A stretch of 64,000 bases of DNA from Pleomorphomonas sp. NRK KF1 (GTDB taxonomy: Bacteria; Pseudomonadota; Alphaproteobacteria; Rhizobiales; Pleomorphomonadaceae). Positions 55,033 through 64,000 of the stretch are shown here, one piece after another. Every line of letters begins with the position of its first letter. The stretch's first letter is position 1. The position numbers and the translations under genes were made by a program. Below the pieces are notes generated by a model. That model was not told the origin of the DNA. It made no database searches and was given only the letters and a program-made list of their open reading frames with translations. The stretch covers positions 62,001 through 126,000 of the forward strand of contig NZ_JAMDLH010000010.1 of assembly GCF_023721755.1 (NCBI RefSeq). The letters are read 5' to 3'.

Positions 55033-56064
55033 ATGCGCTACAACACGCTTGGTGGCACCGGCCTTCTCGTTTCCGAAATCTGCCTGGGCACCATGACCTT
55101 CGGCGGCAAGGGCTTCTGGACCGTCGTCGGTTCGCTCGACCAGTCGGTGGCCGATCGCATCGTCGCCGGCGCCCTCGACAAGGGCGTCAACTTCATCGAC
55201 ACCGCCGACGTTTACTCCGAAGGCCTGTCGGAGGAGATCACCGGCGCGGCGATCCGCAACTCCGGTCGATCCCGTTCGGACGTGGTGCTGGCCACCAAGG
55301 TGTTCGGCCCCACCGGCAAGGGCGTCAACGATCGCGGCGCCTCGCGCGGCCATATCATGGATGCCGTCAAGGGCAGCCTGAAGCGACTCGGTACCGACTA
55401 TATCGACCTCTACCAGATCCACGGGACCGATGTGGTGACCCCGATCGAGGAGACGGTGAGGGCGCTCGACGATCTGGTTCGCGAGGGTCTCATCCGCTAT
55501 GTCGGCGTTTCAAACTGGCCGGCCTGGCGCATCATGAAGGCGCTCGGCATCGCCGACCGGCTCGGCCTCGACCGCATCGCCAGCCTGCAGGCTTACTACA
55601 CCATCGCCGGTCGCGACCTCGAGCGCGAGATCGCCCCCTTGCTTCTATCGGAGAAGGTTGGGTTGATGGTGTGGAGCCCGCTCGCCGGCGGTCTCCTGTC
55701 CGGCAAGTACAACCGCGACGGCGAGGGCGAGGGGCGTCGCGCCAACTTCGACTTCCCGCCGGTCAACAAGGACCGGGCCTTCGACGCTGTCGACGTGATG
55801 GCCGAGATTGCCAGGGACAAGGGCGTGTCGGTGGCGCGGATCGCGCTTTCCTATGTGCTGCACAAGCCGTTCGTTTCCTCGGTGATCATCGGCGCCAAGT
55901 CGGTCGAACAGCTCGATGACAACATCGCCGCCAGCGAGGTGGTGCTGTCGGCCGACGAGCTTTCCCGTCTCGATGCGGTTTCGGCGCTGCCGGCCGAATA
56001 TCCCGGCTGGATGCTGGAGCGCCAGGGCACCGAGCGGACGGCCTCGGTGGCCACTCCCCGCTGA
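55033..56064 (+). CDS. Aldo/keto reductase
   Basis: A 343-residue NADPH-dependent aldo/keto reductase. It has the barrel signatures GVNFIDTADVYSEGLSEE (catalytic Asp/Tyr), VLATKVFGPTGKG (catalytic Lys), DYIDLYQIHGTD (His), and the cofactor-binding VIIGAKSVEQLDDNI. It is close to the YajO/potassium-channel beta-like subfamily. The substrate is unknown. The start ATG at 55033 follows AAGGTGATG. It is likely regulated by the divergent LysR gene. Confidence 0.92.
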   Translation: MRYNTLGGTGLLVSEICLGTMTFGGKGFWTVVGSLDQSVADRIVAGALDKGVNFIDTADVYSEGLSEEITGAAIRNSGRSRSDVVLATKVFGPTGKGVNDRGASRGHIMDAVKGSLKRLGTDYIDLYQIHGTDVVTPIEETVRALDDLVREGLIRYVGVSNWPAWRIMKALGIADRLGLDRIASLQAYYTIAGRDLEREIAPLLLSEKVGLMVWSPLAGGLLSGKYNRDGEGEGRRANFDFPPVNKDRAFDAVDVMAEIARDKGVSVARIALSYVLHKPFVSSVIIGAKSVEQLDDNIAASEVVLSADELSRLDAVSALPAEYPGWMLERQGTERTASVATPR

Positions 56065-56190
56065 TTGGTGCTTCGGGTGGCGCGATGAGGCGCCACCCAC
56101 CTTCCGAACCGGTCGTGGTCGGGGATTTCTCCCCTTTTCTTGGTCGGCTCGATGTGCCAAACCCGCGCCGAAAGCGGGATAGGCAAGATC

Positions 56191-56982
56191 ATGTCGGACG
56201 AAACCACGGCCGGGCGCGGACCGGCCATCATCCTCTGCGAGCCGCAGATGGGCGAGAACATCGGCGCGGCGGCGCGCGCCATGGCCAACTTCGGGCTATC
56301 CGATCTTCGGATCGTCGCCCCGCGCGACGGTTGGCCCAACGAGAAGGCGGAAGCCAACGCCGCCAAGGCGACGCACATCATCCACGCCGCGCGCGTTTAT
56401 GATCGGCTGGAGGATGCCATCGCCGATCTCTCCTTCGTCTATGCCACGACGGCGCGTGACCGCGACGTCACCAAGGCGGTGCGCGGGCCGGTGTATGCGG
56501 CCAAGCACATGCGGCATCTGGAAGGGCAGGGCGCGGCCGTGGGCTTGCTGTTCGGCCGCGAGCGCTGGGGCCTCAACAACGACGAAGTGGCGCTGGCCGA
56601 CGAGATCCTGACGCTGCCGGTGGTGCCCGAATATGCCTCCCTCAACATCGCCCAGGCGGTGCTGGTGGTGGCCTACGAGTGGCGCAAGGCCGGTTTCGAG
56701 GATCCCGATGCCGCGTTGCCCTTTGCCGCCTCGGACCGCTCGCCGCCGGCCGGCAAGGCGGAACTGCTCGGCCTGTTCGACCATCTGGAGTCGGTCCTCG
56801 ACGAACGGCATTTCTTCCATCCGCCCGAAAAGCGGCCGACGATGATCCACAATCTCCGCGCCATCTTCCAGCGTCAGCAGCTGACGCAACAGGAGATCAG
56901 GACGCTGAGGGGCATCATCACCTGTCTCGACGGCAAGAACCACCGTCCAAAGAAGCGGATCGTCGATGGCGGCGAGGTTTAG
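56191..56982 (+). CDS. RNA 2'-O-methyltransferase, TrmJ-like (SpoU family)
   Basis: A 263-residue SpoU-fold methyltransferase: ILCEPQMGENIGAAARAMAN (motif 1), VGLLFGRERWGLNNDEVALA (motif 2) and PEYASLNIAQAVLVVAYEWR (motif 3), with a helical C-terminal extension. TrmJ methylates position 32 of certain tRNAs; the subfamily also includes LasT-like enzymes, so the exact target is not certain. The start is ATG 56191 (MSDETTAG). Confidence 0.9.
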   Translation: MSDETTAGRGPAIILCEPQMGENIGAAARAMANFGLSDLRIVAPRDGWPNEKAEANAAKATHIIHAARVYDRLEDAIADLSFVYATTARDRDVTKAVRGPVYAAKHMRHLEGQGAAVGLLFGRERWGLNNDEVALADEILTLPVVPEYASLNIAQAVLVVAYEWRKAGFEDPDAALPFAASDRSPPAGKAELLGLFDHLESVLDERHFFHPPEKRPTMIHNLRAIFQRQQLTQQEIRTLRGIITCLDGKNHRPKKRIVDGGEV

Positions 56983-57089
56983 GCCAAGGCTTCGTTAACG
57001 CTGTCGGTCGACGTTGAACGGTGCTTGGCCCGATGTCGCCGCATTCGGCTGGCACAGCTGACGGAACGAGGCAGACTCTAGGAAATCCC

Positions 57090-57932
57090 ATGCGTATCCT
57101 GGTGTTCGACAGTGGCGTCGGCGGCCTTTCGGTCGCCCGCGAAATCGGCAAGGCGCTGCCGGCTGCCGGCATGGACTATGTTGCCGACCTCGCCGTCTTC
57201 CCCTACGGCGCTCTTGAGCCGGATGTCCTGATCGACCGAGTCGTGTCGTTGATGGACGAGGCGCTTTCCGTGCTCGATCCGGCGGCACTGGTGATCGCCT
57301 GCAACACCGCCTCGACCCTGGTGCTGCCGCCCTTGCGCGCCCGCTTCAAGCTGCCGATCGTCGGCACGGTGCCGGCCGTCAAGCCGGCCGCCGAGCACAG
57401 CCATACGCGCATGGCTTCGGTGCTGGCGACACCTGGCACGGTGAAGCGCGAGTACACGCACGACCTCATCGAGACCTTCGGCGGCGATTGCCGCTTCACG
57501 CTGGTCGGGTCGGAGCGACTGGCCGGACTCGTCGAGCGTCAGTTCTCCGGTGAACAGGTGACCGACGCCGAGCTGCTGACGGAGATCGCCCCCTGCTTCA
57601 TCGAGGACGCCGGGAAGCGAACCGATGCCGTGGTGCTCGCCTGTACCCACTATCCCCTCCTGCTCGACCGGCTGAAGGCGCTGGCGCCCTGGCCGGTGGA
57701 GTGGATCGATCCGGCACCGGCGATCGCCCGCCGCGTGGCGACCGTGACCGAGGGCGCCGCTCCGTCGCGTGGCGAGGGCGCCCCGCATCGCTTCTTCTCA
57801 ACTGGCCGGTGGCCGGCGCACGCCATGCTGGAAGCTTTTGGATTCGTGGAGGGCGAGGCCTTCTTCCGCGATGGTCAGCCAAAAAGCGCCATCGACGGCG
57901 CGAAAGCCGGCAAAACTGCGCTTTCGATTTGA
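57090..57932 (+). CDS. murI: Glutamate racemase MurI
   Basis: A 280-residue enzyme that makes D-glutamate for peptidoglycan. The two catalytic cysteines are in IACNTAS (C71) and LACTHYPLL (C185), and FDSGVGGLSV is at the N-terminus. The ATG at 57090 follows AGGAAAT. The stop (57930-57932) overlaps the -35 element of the rpsD promoter. Confidence 0.95.
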   Translation: MRILVFDSGVGGLSVAREIGKALPAAGMDYVADLAVFPYGALEPDVLIDRVVSLMDEALSVLDPAALVIACNTASTLVLPPLRARFKLPIVGTVPAVKPAAEHSHTRMASVLATPGTVKREYTHDLIETFGGDCRFTLVGSERLAGLVERQFSGEQVTDAELLTEIAPCFIEDAGKRTDAVVLACTHYPLLLDRLKALAPWPVEWIDPAPAIARRVATVTEGAAPSRGEGAPHRFFSTGRWPAHAMLEAFGFVEGEAFFRDGQPKSAIDGAKAGKTALSI

Positions 57933-57957
57933 CAGCGGCCGCTCCCTCGACTATTGA
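57929..57957 (+). promoter_or_regulatory. Sigma-70-type promoter for rpsD
   Basis: A perfect -35 TTGACA (57929-57934), a 17-base spacer and -10 TATTGA (57952-57957). The resulting leader of about 170 bases contains a CCGG-TT-CCT / AGG-AG-CCGG hairpin (57970-57996). Confidence 0.65.
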
Positions 57958-58131
57958 CCCCTCAACCCGCCGGTTCCTTGGCAACGAGGAGCCGGCGTGG
58001 CCGTTCACGTGTCCCGTGGGGGACCTGCCGCGCGCAGTGTTTCCCTGTCGGTTTCGGGTGGCTCTCGGGCCAGATCGGAGCAGAGGAGGGCGCGCGTCCT
58101 GAATGAACACTGACAAAAAGCGGGATACGCG

Positions 58132-58749
58132 ATGTCTAAGCGCCATAGTGCAAAGTACAAGATCGACCGCCGCATGGGCGAGAACCTCTGGGGTCGCCCG
58201 AAGAGCCCGGTCAACAAGCGTGAATACGGCCCCGGCCAGCACGGTCAGCGCCGCAAGGGCAAGACCTCGGACTACGGTCTGCAGCTGCGCGCCAAGCAGA
58301 AGCTGAAGGGTTACTACGGTGACCTCAGCGAGAAGCAGTTCTACAAGATTTACGAGGAAGCCGTCCGTCTGCGTGGCGACACCTCGGAAGCGCTGATCGG
58401 CCTGCTCGAGACCCGTCTCGACGCCGTCGTCTACCGCGCCAAGTTCGTGCCGACTCCCTTCGCGGCCCGTCAGTTCGTCAACCACGGTCATGTCACCGTC
58501 AATGGCCGCAAGGTCAACGTCGGTTCCTATCGCTGCAAGATCGGCGACGTGATCGAGGTTCGTCAGAAGTCGAAGGAACTGGCCATCGTTCTCGAGTCGG
58601 TCGAGCTCGCCGAGCGCGACACGCCCGACTACATCGAGGTCGATACCGCCAAGAAGGTCGCCAAGCTCGTCCGCGTGCCGGCCCTGGCCGACGTTCCCTA
58701 CGCCGTCAAGATGGAGCCGAACCTGGTCGTCGAGTATTACTCGCGCTGA
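58132..58749 (+). CDS. rpsD: 30S ribosomal protein S4
   Basis: A 205-residue primary rRNA-binding protein: [20 protein letters not shown] at the N-terminus and the S4 RNA-binding domain ([40 protein letters not shown]). It is a stand-alone gene, as usual in Hyphomicrobiales, with its own promoter and terminator. No zinc-binding cysteines are present in the N-terminal region. Confidence 0.98.
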   Translation: MSKRHSAKYKIDRRMGENLWGRPKSPVNKREYGPGQHGQRRKGKTSDYGLQLRAKQKLKGYYGDLSEKQFYKIYEEAVRLRGDTSEALIGLLETRLDAVVYRAKFVPTPFAARQFVNHGHVTVNGRKVNVGSYRCKIGDVIEVRQKSKELAIVLESVELAERDTPDYIEVDTAKKVAKLVRVPALADVPYAVKMEPNLVVEYYSR

Positions 58750-58776
58750 TAGGTTTCCGACGCTTCGGATCTGTGG

Positions 58777-58803
58777 AAAGGCCGCCCTGTGGGCGGCCTT
58801 TTT
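58777..58803 (+). terminator. Terminator after rpsD
   Basis: A perfect 11-base stem AAAGGCCGCCC / GGGCGGCCTTT with loop TGT, followed by more T. Confidence 0.92.
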
Positions 58804-58808
58804 GCCGT

Positions 58809-59930
58809 TCAGAGGCCGAGATCCGCGTAGACGGCGCGGAAGATGTCCTTCGGGAAGGCGCCGTTGCAGCCCTCTATGGCGGTGTTGGTGAAGCTGACGA
58901 TCGTGAGGCCGGTTGCCGGGTCGACATACCACTGGTGCCCGTAGATGCCGCCCCAGGCCCATGTGCCGGGCTTGCAGGGCTGGTTCTGTACCGAGGGGTC
59001 GCGGTAGATCGACCAGCCGTGCGAGTAGCCCTGGCCTGACGGCGCTGGATCGATATCCACCGTGTGTGCCTCGGCAAGAAGCGGCATCGAGGCCGGAGAG
59101 AGAACAGGCGCACCGCCCTTGCGCATGGCCTCGAGGAAAGTCAGGAAGTCCTCGGCCGAGCCGATCATCCCGGCGCCGCCCGACGGGAAAGCCGTCTTGT
59201 CAAAGGCGCGACCGGTCCAGAACTCGATGAAGCCGTCGCCATCCTTGACGCGCTCCACCTCGCCCATCCGTGTCGGGGGCGCGCCGTCAGCATAGGGAGC
59301 GGCCAGACGATCAGGATCGGTCGACCAGAAGCCGGTATCGTCCATGCCGAGCGGTCCGGTGACGCGCGCCTTGACGATCTCGGGCAAGGATCGTCCGTCG
59401 GCAACCTCCATCGCCCCGCCCAGCACGTCGATGCCGAGCGAGTACTGCCATCCGGTTCCGGGCCTGAAGGCGAGGGGCAGGGTCGAGATGCGGGCGATGT
59501 TCTCGGCAAGATCGAAATCGGACGGTCCTGTTCCGCCGCAGGGGCGCTTGCCGTTGCCGCTGTCGATGTCATAGGTGAGCCCGGACGTGTGGGTCATCAG
59601 ATGGGAGATGGTGATCGTCGGCGCTTCGCCATCGGGCAGGCGAGGGCGGAAATCGGGCAGGTAGCGCGTCACGGGATCGTCAAGGCGCAGCTTGCCGGCT
59701 TCGACCATGGCAAGGGCAGCGACGGAGACCATCGGCTTGCTCACCGAGGCGAGACGGAAAATGGTGCGCGGCGCCATCGGCCTGCCGGCCTCGCGATCGA
59801 GAAAACCGGCCTGATGCTGGTAGACGAGGTCACCGTTCAGCGAGATCAATATGTTGGCGCCGACGATCTTGTGACCGGCGGCCTTGTCGACAACGGCGTC
59901 GACGCCTGAAAACCGAATGGTCCTGCCCAC
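58809..59930 (-). CDS. Serine hydrolase of the beta-lactamase/EstB family
   Basis: A 373-residue class C beta-lactamase-related protein. The SxxK motif is SVSK (S62 and K65, in FRLASVSKPMVSVAALAMVE), the second motif is YSLGID in place of YxN, and the third region is GGIYGHQWYVDPATG. No signal peptide is visible, so it is probably a cytosolic esterase or peptidase (EstB-like) rather than a true beta-lactamase. The start is ATG 59930. Confidence 0.88.
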   Translation of the reverse strand: MGRTIRFSGVDAVVDKAAGHKIVGANILISLNGDLVYQHQAGFLDREAGRPMAPRTIFRLASVSKPMVSVAALAMVEAGKLRLDDPVTRYLPDFRPRLPDGEAPTITISHLMTHTSGLTYDIDSGNGKRPCGGTGPSDFDLAENIARISTLPLAFRPGTGWQYSLGIDVLGGAMEVADGRSLPEIVKARVTGPLGMDDTGFWSTDPDRLAAPYADGAPPTRMGEVERVKDGDGFIEFWTGRAFDKTAFPSGGAGMIGSAEDFLTFLEAMRKGGAPVLSPASMPLLAEAHTVDIDPAPSGQGYSHGWSIYRDPSVQNQPCKPGTWAWGGIYGHQWYVDPATGLTIVSFTNTAIEGCNGAFPKDIFRAVYADLGL

Positions 59931-60066
59931 CTGGCTTGCTCCTCACCCTGCATTCTCGGACTCGCTTCCTTGGTCCGGCGACTGACAGCCTAACCCTTTT
60001 CGGGTCCGTTTGTGACAGGAGACCGAGGGCATACCGCACCGCCGGATGCGTCTATAGGTTACCATA

Positions 60067-60096
60067 TTGACACGTTACTAAAATGGAACTTATTAT
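60067..60096 (+). promoter_or_regulatory. Promoter immediately before the ArsR-SRPBCC gene
   Basis: -35 TTGACA (60067-60072) and -10 TATTAT (60091-60096), spacer 18 (or TTATTA with spacer 17). The expected start of transcription coincides with the ATG at 60103, and there is no ribosome site. The transcript may be leaderless. Confidence 0.65.
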
Positions 60097-60102
60097 CGCG
60101 CC

Positions 60103-60888
60103 ATGGTTGACGTCTTCGATGCCCTTGCCAGTGCTCACCGCCGCCGGCTACTGGATTCTCTTCGCGAGCGGGACGGCCAGACGCTGGGTGAGCTCGAAGC
60201 CTGTCTGCCATTGTCGCGCTTCGCGGTGATGAAACATCTCGGCGTCCTCGAGGAAACCGGGCTGGTGGTCACCCGCAAGGTCGGGCGCGAGAAGTTCCAC
60301 TATCTCAACCCCGTCCCCATTCAGGACGTGAGCGATCGTTGGATCTCGCGCTATGCCATGCCGTTTGCGCGCGGTCTTGCCGATTTGAAGAGCGGCTTCC
60401 AGCAAGGGGTTTTCAGAATGAATACTGTGATGGTTGCACCGAAGCATGTTTATGAGCTTCTCATCGATGCGACGCCGGAAGCGGTGTGGGCGATCCTGAC
60501 CGATGACGCTAAGACGCCGCTTTGGCAGCATTTCAACATGGATTCGCGTACCGAGTGGCGCGTCGGTGGCAAGATCGAGTTCCTGCTGGGCGGGCATGCG
60601 ATGATCGTCGGTGAGGTACTGGAGCTGACACCGCCGAAGCGCCTGTCGCACAGCTTCTGTGCCCGTTGGGCTGAGGATGTCGCGGGCGACCCACCCTCGC
60701 GAGTGACCTGGGAGCTGGAACCGGCGGGGGAGGGAGCCACGAAGTTGACGTTGGTGCACGACGATTTCGGGGGTGACACGGCCACCAGCCGCATGGTGTC
60801 GGCTGGCTGGGTCGAGGCGATTTCTCGTCTGAAGACGTTGGTGGAAACCGGCCGGAGCTTCACCATGCCGGGGCGGCCGGGAGCCTGA
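60103..60888 (+). CDS. ArsR-type regulator fused to an SRPBCC domain
   Basis: A 261-residue fusion. Residues about 1-100 form an ArsR winged helix (VFDALASAHRRRLLDSLRER, LSRFAVMKHLGVLEETGLVV). Residues about 118-255 form an AHSA1/SRPBCC hydrophobic-ligand fold (YELLIDATPEAVWAILTDDA, then WRVGGKIEFLLGGHAMIVGE). Such fusions are found in several bacteria, where the SRPBCC part may sense a small ligand; here the ligand and targets are unknown. In most genomes the two parts are adjacent genes. It starts at ATG 60103 without a ribosome site. Confidence 0.88.
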   Translation: MVDVFDALASAHRRRLLDSLRERDGQTLGELEACLPLSRFAVMKHLGVLEETGLVVTRKVGREKFHYLNPVPIQDVSDRWISRYAMPFARGLADLKSGFQQGVFRMNTVMVAPKHVYELLIDATPEAVWAILTDDAKTPLWQHFNMDSRTEWRVGGKIEFLLGGHAMIVGEVLELTPPKRLSHSFCARWAEDVAGDPPSRVTWELEPAGEGATKLTLVHDDFGGDTATSRMVSAGWVEAISRLKTLVETGRSFTMPGRPGA

Positions 60889-60890
60889 AG

Positions 60891-60924
60891 AAACGAAAAA
60901 GGGCCGCCCTGGTTTGGGCGGCCC
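60891..60924 (-). terminator. Terminator of the repeat-protein gene
   Basis: A perfect 9-base stem GGGCCGCCC / GGGCGGCCC (60901-60909 with 60916-60924). On the minus strand it is followed by TTTTTCGTTT, so it ends transcription of the gene starting at 61452. It may also act on the opposite strand. Confidence 0.88.
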
Positions 60925-60951
60925 GATATCGTTGAGCTTTAGGCTCCGCTA

Positions 60952-61452
60952 TCAGTTCGGGAAGACGACGACGTTCTTGAACTGCGGCTCGTTGTCGTCG
61001 GCACCCGGATCATAATAGGTCATGACGCGCGCGCCTTCCGAGCCGTGGGTGCTGAAAAGCGCGCCGGACTCAAGGTTCTGCTCGGCGGCGGCGTAGCGGG
61101 CGGCGTCGGCCCGGGCAGCGGCCGCGTTGGCCGGGTTTTCGATCACGACGGTGTTCTTGAACTGCGGTTCGTTATCGTCCGCTGCCGGATTGAAGGTGGT
61201 GACGAGTCGTGCCGTCTCCGAACCATGCGTAGCGATCAAGGCGCCAGACTTCAGTGCCTCTTCGGCGGCGGCGTAGCGGGCGGCGTCGGCCCTGGCGGCA
61301 GCGGCGTTGACGCCACCGTCATTGAAGAAGGTGTCTACGAACTGCGGCTCGTTGTCGCGAGCGGCGGGATCGAACGTCACGCCGGCGGCGCTGGCGACCG
61401 AGGGGACCAGAGCGGCGGCGAGGGCGGCGGTGAGGAGGAACTTGGTATTCAT
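60952..61452 (-). CDS. Secreted protein with 60-residue DNEPQF repeats
   Basis: A 166-residue protein with a Sec signal peptide (MNTKFLLTAALAAALVPSVA, cleaved after SAA, about residue 23). The mature part has an exact 60-residue period. DNEPQF occurs at 33, 93 and 153, AAARADAARYAAAE at 51 and 111, and SGAL-x-x-THGSE at 69 and 129, giving two full units and one partial unit. I recognise no known family. The mature protein is small, acidic and Ala-rich, with one strand-like segment (DNEPQF-x-N/D-x-x-V/F) and one helix per repeat. It is a single gene with its own terminator. Confidence 0.72.
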   Translation of the reverse strand: MNTKFLLTAALAAALVPSVASAAGVTFDPAARDNEPQFVDTFFNDGGVNAAAARADAARYAAAEEALKSGALIATHGSETARLVTTFNPAADDNEPQFKNTVVIENPANAAAARADAARYAAAEQNLESGALFSTHGSEGARVMTYYDPGADDNEPQFKNVVVFPN

Positions 61453-61830
61453 GGCATCTACTCCATGGAATGGTCTTCTATCGAAGGCCGGTTTCGCGTC
61501 TTGGCAGCGGGGAGGTTTTGCGCTGCCGATGACCCTCATTTGGAGCGTGGCCGTTCACGTTCAAACCGAACTCCGCTGACGTGTGCGAGCGATCCAGTTG
61601 AACAAGGGTCGCGAAAATGTGTCTACGGAATTGAACGTATAGGGGTGGTTGGGAGAAACCCGCGGTACGCTGCAGGAAACCGGACTTCGATCGCTCACAC
61701 CAGGCTGGTTACGATGTGAGAATAATCAAGCGTCGTTCACGAAAGGCCGTCGATCCCGAGGACAAAAAAGCTCTACCGAGGCGGAAAAACGCCGTCCATG
61801 TCGCTTGAAGGTCGCTCTCAGAGGGGCTCG
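61453..61830. other. Intergenic region upstream of the repeat-protein gene
   Basis: About 380 bases without a gene, holding the promoter of the minus-strand repeat-protein gene. I saw no strong promoter, operator or structured element apart from the grxD terminator beyond its right end. Confidence 0.4.
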
Positions 61831-61866
61831 AAAAACGAAAAGCCCCCGCCGGTCTCGGCGAGGGCT
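61831..61866 (-). terminator. Terminator after grxD
   Basis: Minus-strand stem AGCCCTCGCCG / CGGCGGGGGCT (61866-61841, one bulge) with a short loop, followed by TTTTCGTTTTT. Confidence 0.82.
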
Positions 61867-61897
61867 CTGGAAAGCGACAGGGAACGTATCGCGTCTC

Positions 61898-62239
<342 letters not shown>

Positions 62240-62290
62240 GGGTCTACCTCGGTCGGTCGGATTCAAGGTCCGAATTGGAAGCATTCAAAG

Positions 62291-62521
62291 TTAAGGCGCG
62301 CTGGTCTGAAGTGCAAGGGCATGCAGCTCGCCGCCCATTTTTCCCTTGAGCGCGTCGTAGACCAGCTGATGCTGCCTGACCCGCGTCAGCCCGCGAAAGG
62401 CCTCGGACACGACGATGGCCGAATAATGGTCGCCGTCCCCGGCGAGATCGCGAATTTCGACGCTGGCGTCCGGCAGCGCTTCCTTGATCATCGCCTCGAT
62501 GTCTCTTGCCTGCATGGCCAT
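62291..62521 (-). CDS. BolA family protein
   Basis: A 76-residue BolA-like protein (ARDIEAMIKEALPDASVEIR; HYSAIVVSEAFRGLTRVRQH; GGELHALALQTSAP). The conserved His in HALAL can join the [2Fe-2S] cluster with the monothiol glutaredoxin encoded next. The start is ATG 62521 or 62515. Confidence 0.93.
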   Translation of the reverse strand: MAMQARDIEAMIKEALPDASVEIRDLAGDGDHYSAIVVSEAFRGLTRVRQHQLVYDALKGKMGGELHALALQTSAP

Positions 62522-62668
62522 GTCGAACACCCCTCTCTTCGTTGCCGGCCAGGATTCGCCCAGCTTCTTCCGATCAGATGGCATCATCCGGCCCAAAAGG
62601 GAATGCTCCGGGCTGATACCTTCGGGCATATTCCGATGACCACCGTGCGGCCGGCCATCGGAGAGGTC

Positions 62669-64000
62669 TCAGGCCTTGCCGCCCATGAAAGCCGGGAACC
62701 AGCCGTCAAAGGCCGCCTTGATGTCGGCGATCGGCGCCTTGCCGGCGGGACCGAAGTCGACGGCGTCGCCACCGACGGTGCCGACTCGTTCGACCTTCAC
62801 GCCTGCCTTGGCAGCGTCCGCCAGGATGGCGGCGCTCTCGGCGGGGCGCACGGCGATCAGGTAGCGGGCCTGATCCTCGGCGAAGACCGCCACGTGTGGA
62901 TCAAGACCGCCAAGCTCGACGCGAACGCCGCGCTGACCGGCCATCGCCATTTCGGCAAGCGCCACACCAAGACCGCCGTCGGAGAGGTCGTGGCAGGTGG
63001 AGACGCGACCCGAGGCGATGAGGCCGCGCACGAAGTCGCCGTTCTTCTTCTCAAGCGCCAGATCGACCGGCGGCGGCGCGCCCTCCTCGCGGCCGTGGAG
63101 GTCGCGCAGGTAGACCGACTGGCCGAGGTGGCTGCCGTGGCCACCGACAAGGAAAACCTCGTCGCCGTCCGCCTTGAAGGCAATGGTGGCCATCTTCGTC
63201 ACGTCCGGCAGGAGGCCGACGCCGACGATGGTGGGGGAGGGCAGGATGCCTTCGCCGTTGGTCTCGTTGTAGAGCGACACGTTGCCCGAGACGATCGGGA
63301 AGTTCAGGGCGCGGCAGGCATCGGCGATGCCCTGCAGCGCCCGTACGAACTGGCCCATGGCCTCAGGCTTCTCGGGATTGCCGAAGTTGAGGTTGTCGGT
63401 CAGCGCGATCGGATCGCCACCGACGGCGGTGACGTTGCGCCAACTCTCGGCCACCGCCTGCTTGCCGCCTTCGAAGGGATCGGCGTCGCAGTAGCGCGGC
63501 GTGACGTCGGCCGACATGGCCAGCGCCTTGCCCGTGCCCTCGACGCGGACGACGCCGGCGTCGCCGCCGGGGATCTGGGCCGAGTTGCCCTGCACAAGGC
63601 AGTCGTACTGCTCGTAGACCCAAGCGCGCGAGGCCTGGTCGGGCGCGCCCATCAGGCGGACGAGCGCGGCGCCGACGTCGTTGACGGCGGGAATGGCGTC
63701 GTCGGGGAGCGGCGCTGCCTTTCGGGGTTCGACCCAGGGGCGGTCGTACTCCGGCGCTTCATCGCCGAGCTCCTTGATCGGCAGGTCGGCCACTTCCTTG
63801 CCCTGCCAAATGATGCGGAAGCGCAGGTCGTCGGTGGTCTCGCCGCAAACGGCGAAGTCGAGCTCCCACTTGCGGAAGACGGCCTCGGCCTCCTTTTCCT
63901 TGGAGGGCTCCAGCACCATCAGCATGCGCTCCTGGCTTTCGGAGAGCATCATCTCGTAGGGCGTCATGTCCTCTTCGCGCTGCGGCACGCGGTCGAGGTC
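62669..64000 (-). CDS. purL: Phosphoribosylformylglycinamidine synthase subunit PurL, C-terminal part (cut by window edge)
   Basis: 443 residues of the FGAM synthetase are visible; the N-terminal part lies right of base 64000. Landmarks are [31 protein letters not shown]-type linker, [35 protein letters not shown] and [14 protein letters not shown]. The ATP-binding C-terminal domain ends with [15 protein letters not shown]. The reading frame continues to the window edge with [12 protein letters not shown], so the start is not internal. It carries out the fourth step of purine synthesis, with PurS and PurQ. bolA and grxD follow on the same strand. Confidence 0.95.
   Translation of the reverse strand, partial: DLDRVPQREEDMTPYEMMLSESQERMLMVLEPSKEKEAEAVFRKWELDFAVCGETTDDLRFRIIWQGKEVADLPIKELGDEAPEYDRPWVEPRKAAPLPDDAIPAVNDVGAALVRLMGAPDQASRAWVYEQYDCLVQGNSAQIPGGDAGVVRVEGTGKALAMSADVTPRYCDADPFEGGKQAVAESWRNVTAVGGDPIALTDNLNFGNPEKPEAMGQFVRALQGIADACRALNFPIVSGNVSLYNETNGEGILPSPTIVGVGLLPDVTKMATIAFKADGDEVFLVGGHGSHLGQSVYLRDLHGREEGAPPPVDLALEKKNGDFVRGLIASGRVSTCHDLSDGGLGVALAEMAMAGQRGVRVELGGLDPHVAVFAEDQARYLIAVRPAESAAILADAAKAGVKVERVGTVGGDAVDFGPAGKAPIADIKAAFDGWFPAFMGGKA

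Overview
This is a high-GC chromosomal window from an alphaproteobacterium. The gene set points to the order Hyphomicrobiales: FlbT/FlaF flagellin regulators, FliX, CckA, RecA beginning with a GTG-coded [10 protein letters not shown], and a single-cysteine DksA. A Pleomorphomonas-like genus is a guess I could not test. I saw no tRNA, rRNA, insertion sequence, prophage or CRISPR array.

Layout. 1-3550: the end of a glutamine synthetase-like gene, a SixA-type phosphatase and a ycjX-ycjF pair. 3.7-37.4 kb: one long flagellar island. It holds flgE-flgK-flgL; a flagellin-flbT pair on the minus strand; two tandem flagellins and flaF; a FlaG-like gene; flgI-flgJ-flgN; fliX; dksA; flgF-flgG-flgA-flgH; fliL-fliM-DUF6468-motE-like-TPR protein; fliO and fliP; and flgB-flgC-fliE-fliQ-fliR-flhB. 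37.5-40.1 kb: the cell-cycle kinase gene cckA. 40.2-64 kb: housekeeping and accessory genes. These are psuG/psuK, recA, a broken ridA, alaS, padR, ypeA-like, a VOC gene, a YegP-like small gene, icd, map, an FMN reductase, lrp-lysE, a LysR gene, an aldo/keto reductase, trmJ-like, murI, rpsD, a serine hydrolase, an ArsR-SRPBCC fusion, a secreted 60-residue-repeat protein, grxD, bolA and the end of purL.

How it works together. The regulatory sites read directly from the sequence suggest a Caulobacter-like flagellar hierarchy. A perfect CtrA box (TTAA-N7-TTAA) precedes flgB, and overlapping near-boxes precede fliL. CckA, the kinase at the top of the CtrA phosphorelay, is encoded just after flhB. 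Textbook sigma-54 promoters (TGGCACG-N4-TTGC) precede flgE and flgI, with a 10/11 match before flgF. Each has a palindrome of the form CGGCA-N5-TGCC about 100-112 bp upstream, where an FlbD-type activator would bind. FliX, which controls FlbD in Caulobacter, is encoded beside one of them. Two flagellin mRNAs carry the ribosome binding site in the loop of a small CCCA/TGGG hairpin, a plausible target for the flagellin regulators FlbT and FlaF encoded nearby.

The most novel-looking element is non-coding. Directly after the flgH stop codon (20079-20233) stand four consecutive hairpins with different stems. All four carry the same loop motif, CUYCCCAA on the flgH strand, which is complementary to Shine-Dalgarno sequences. 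It resembles in design, but not in sequence, the C-rich-loop sRNA clusters known in alphaproteobacteria. Other points of interest are two neighbouring flagellar proteins with His-rich repeat spacers, a secreted protein with an exact 60-residue period, a helically phased operator array in front of lrp-lysE, a probable leaderless ArsR-SRPBCC gene, and a ridA pseudogene with two independent lesions.
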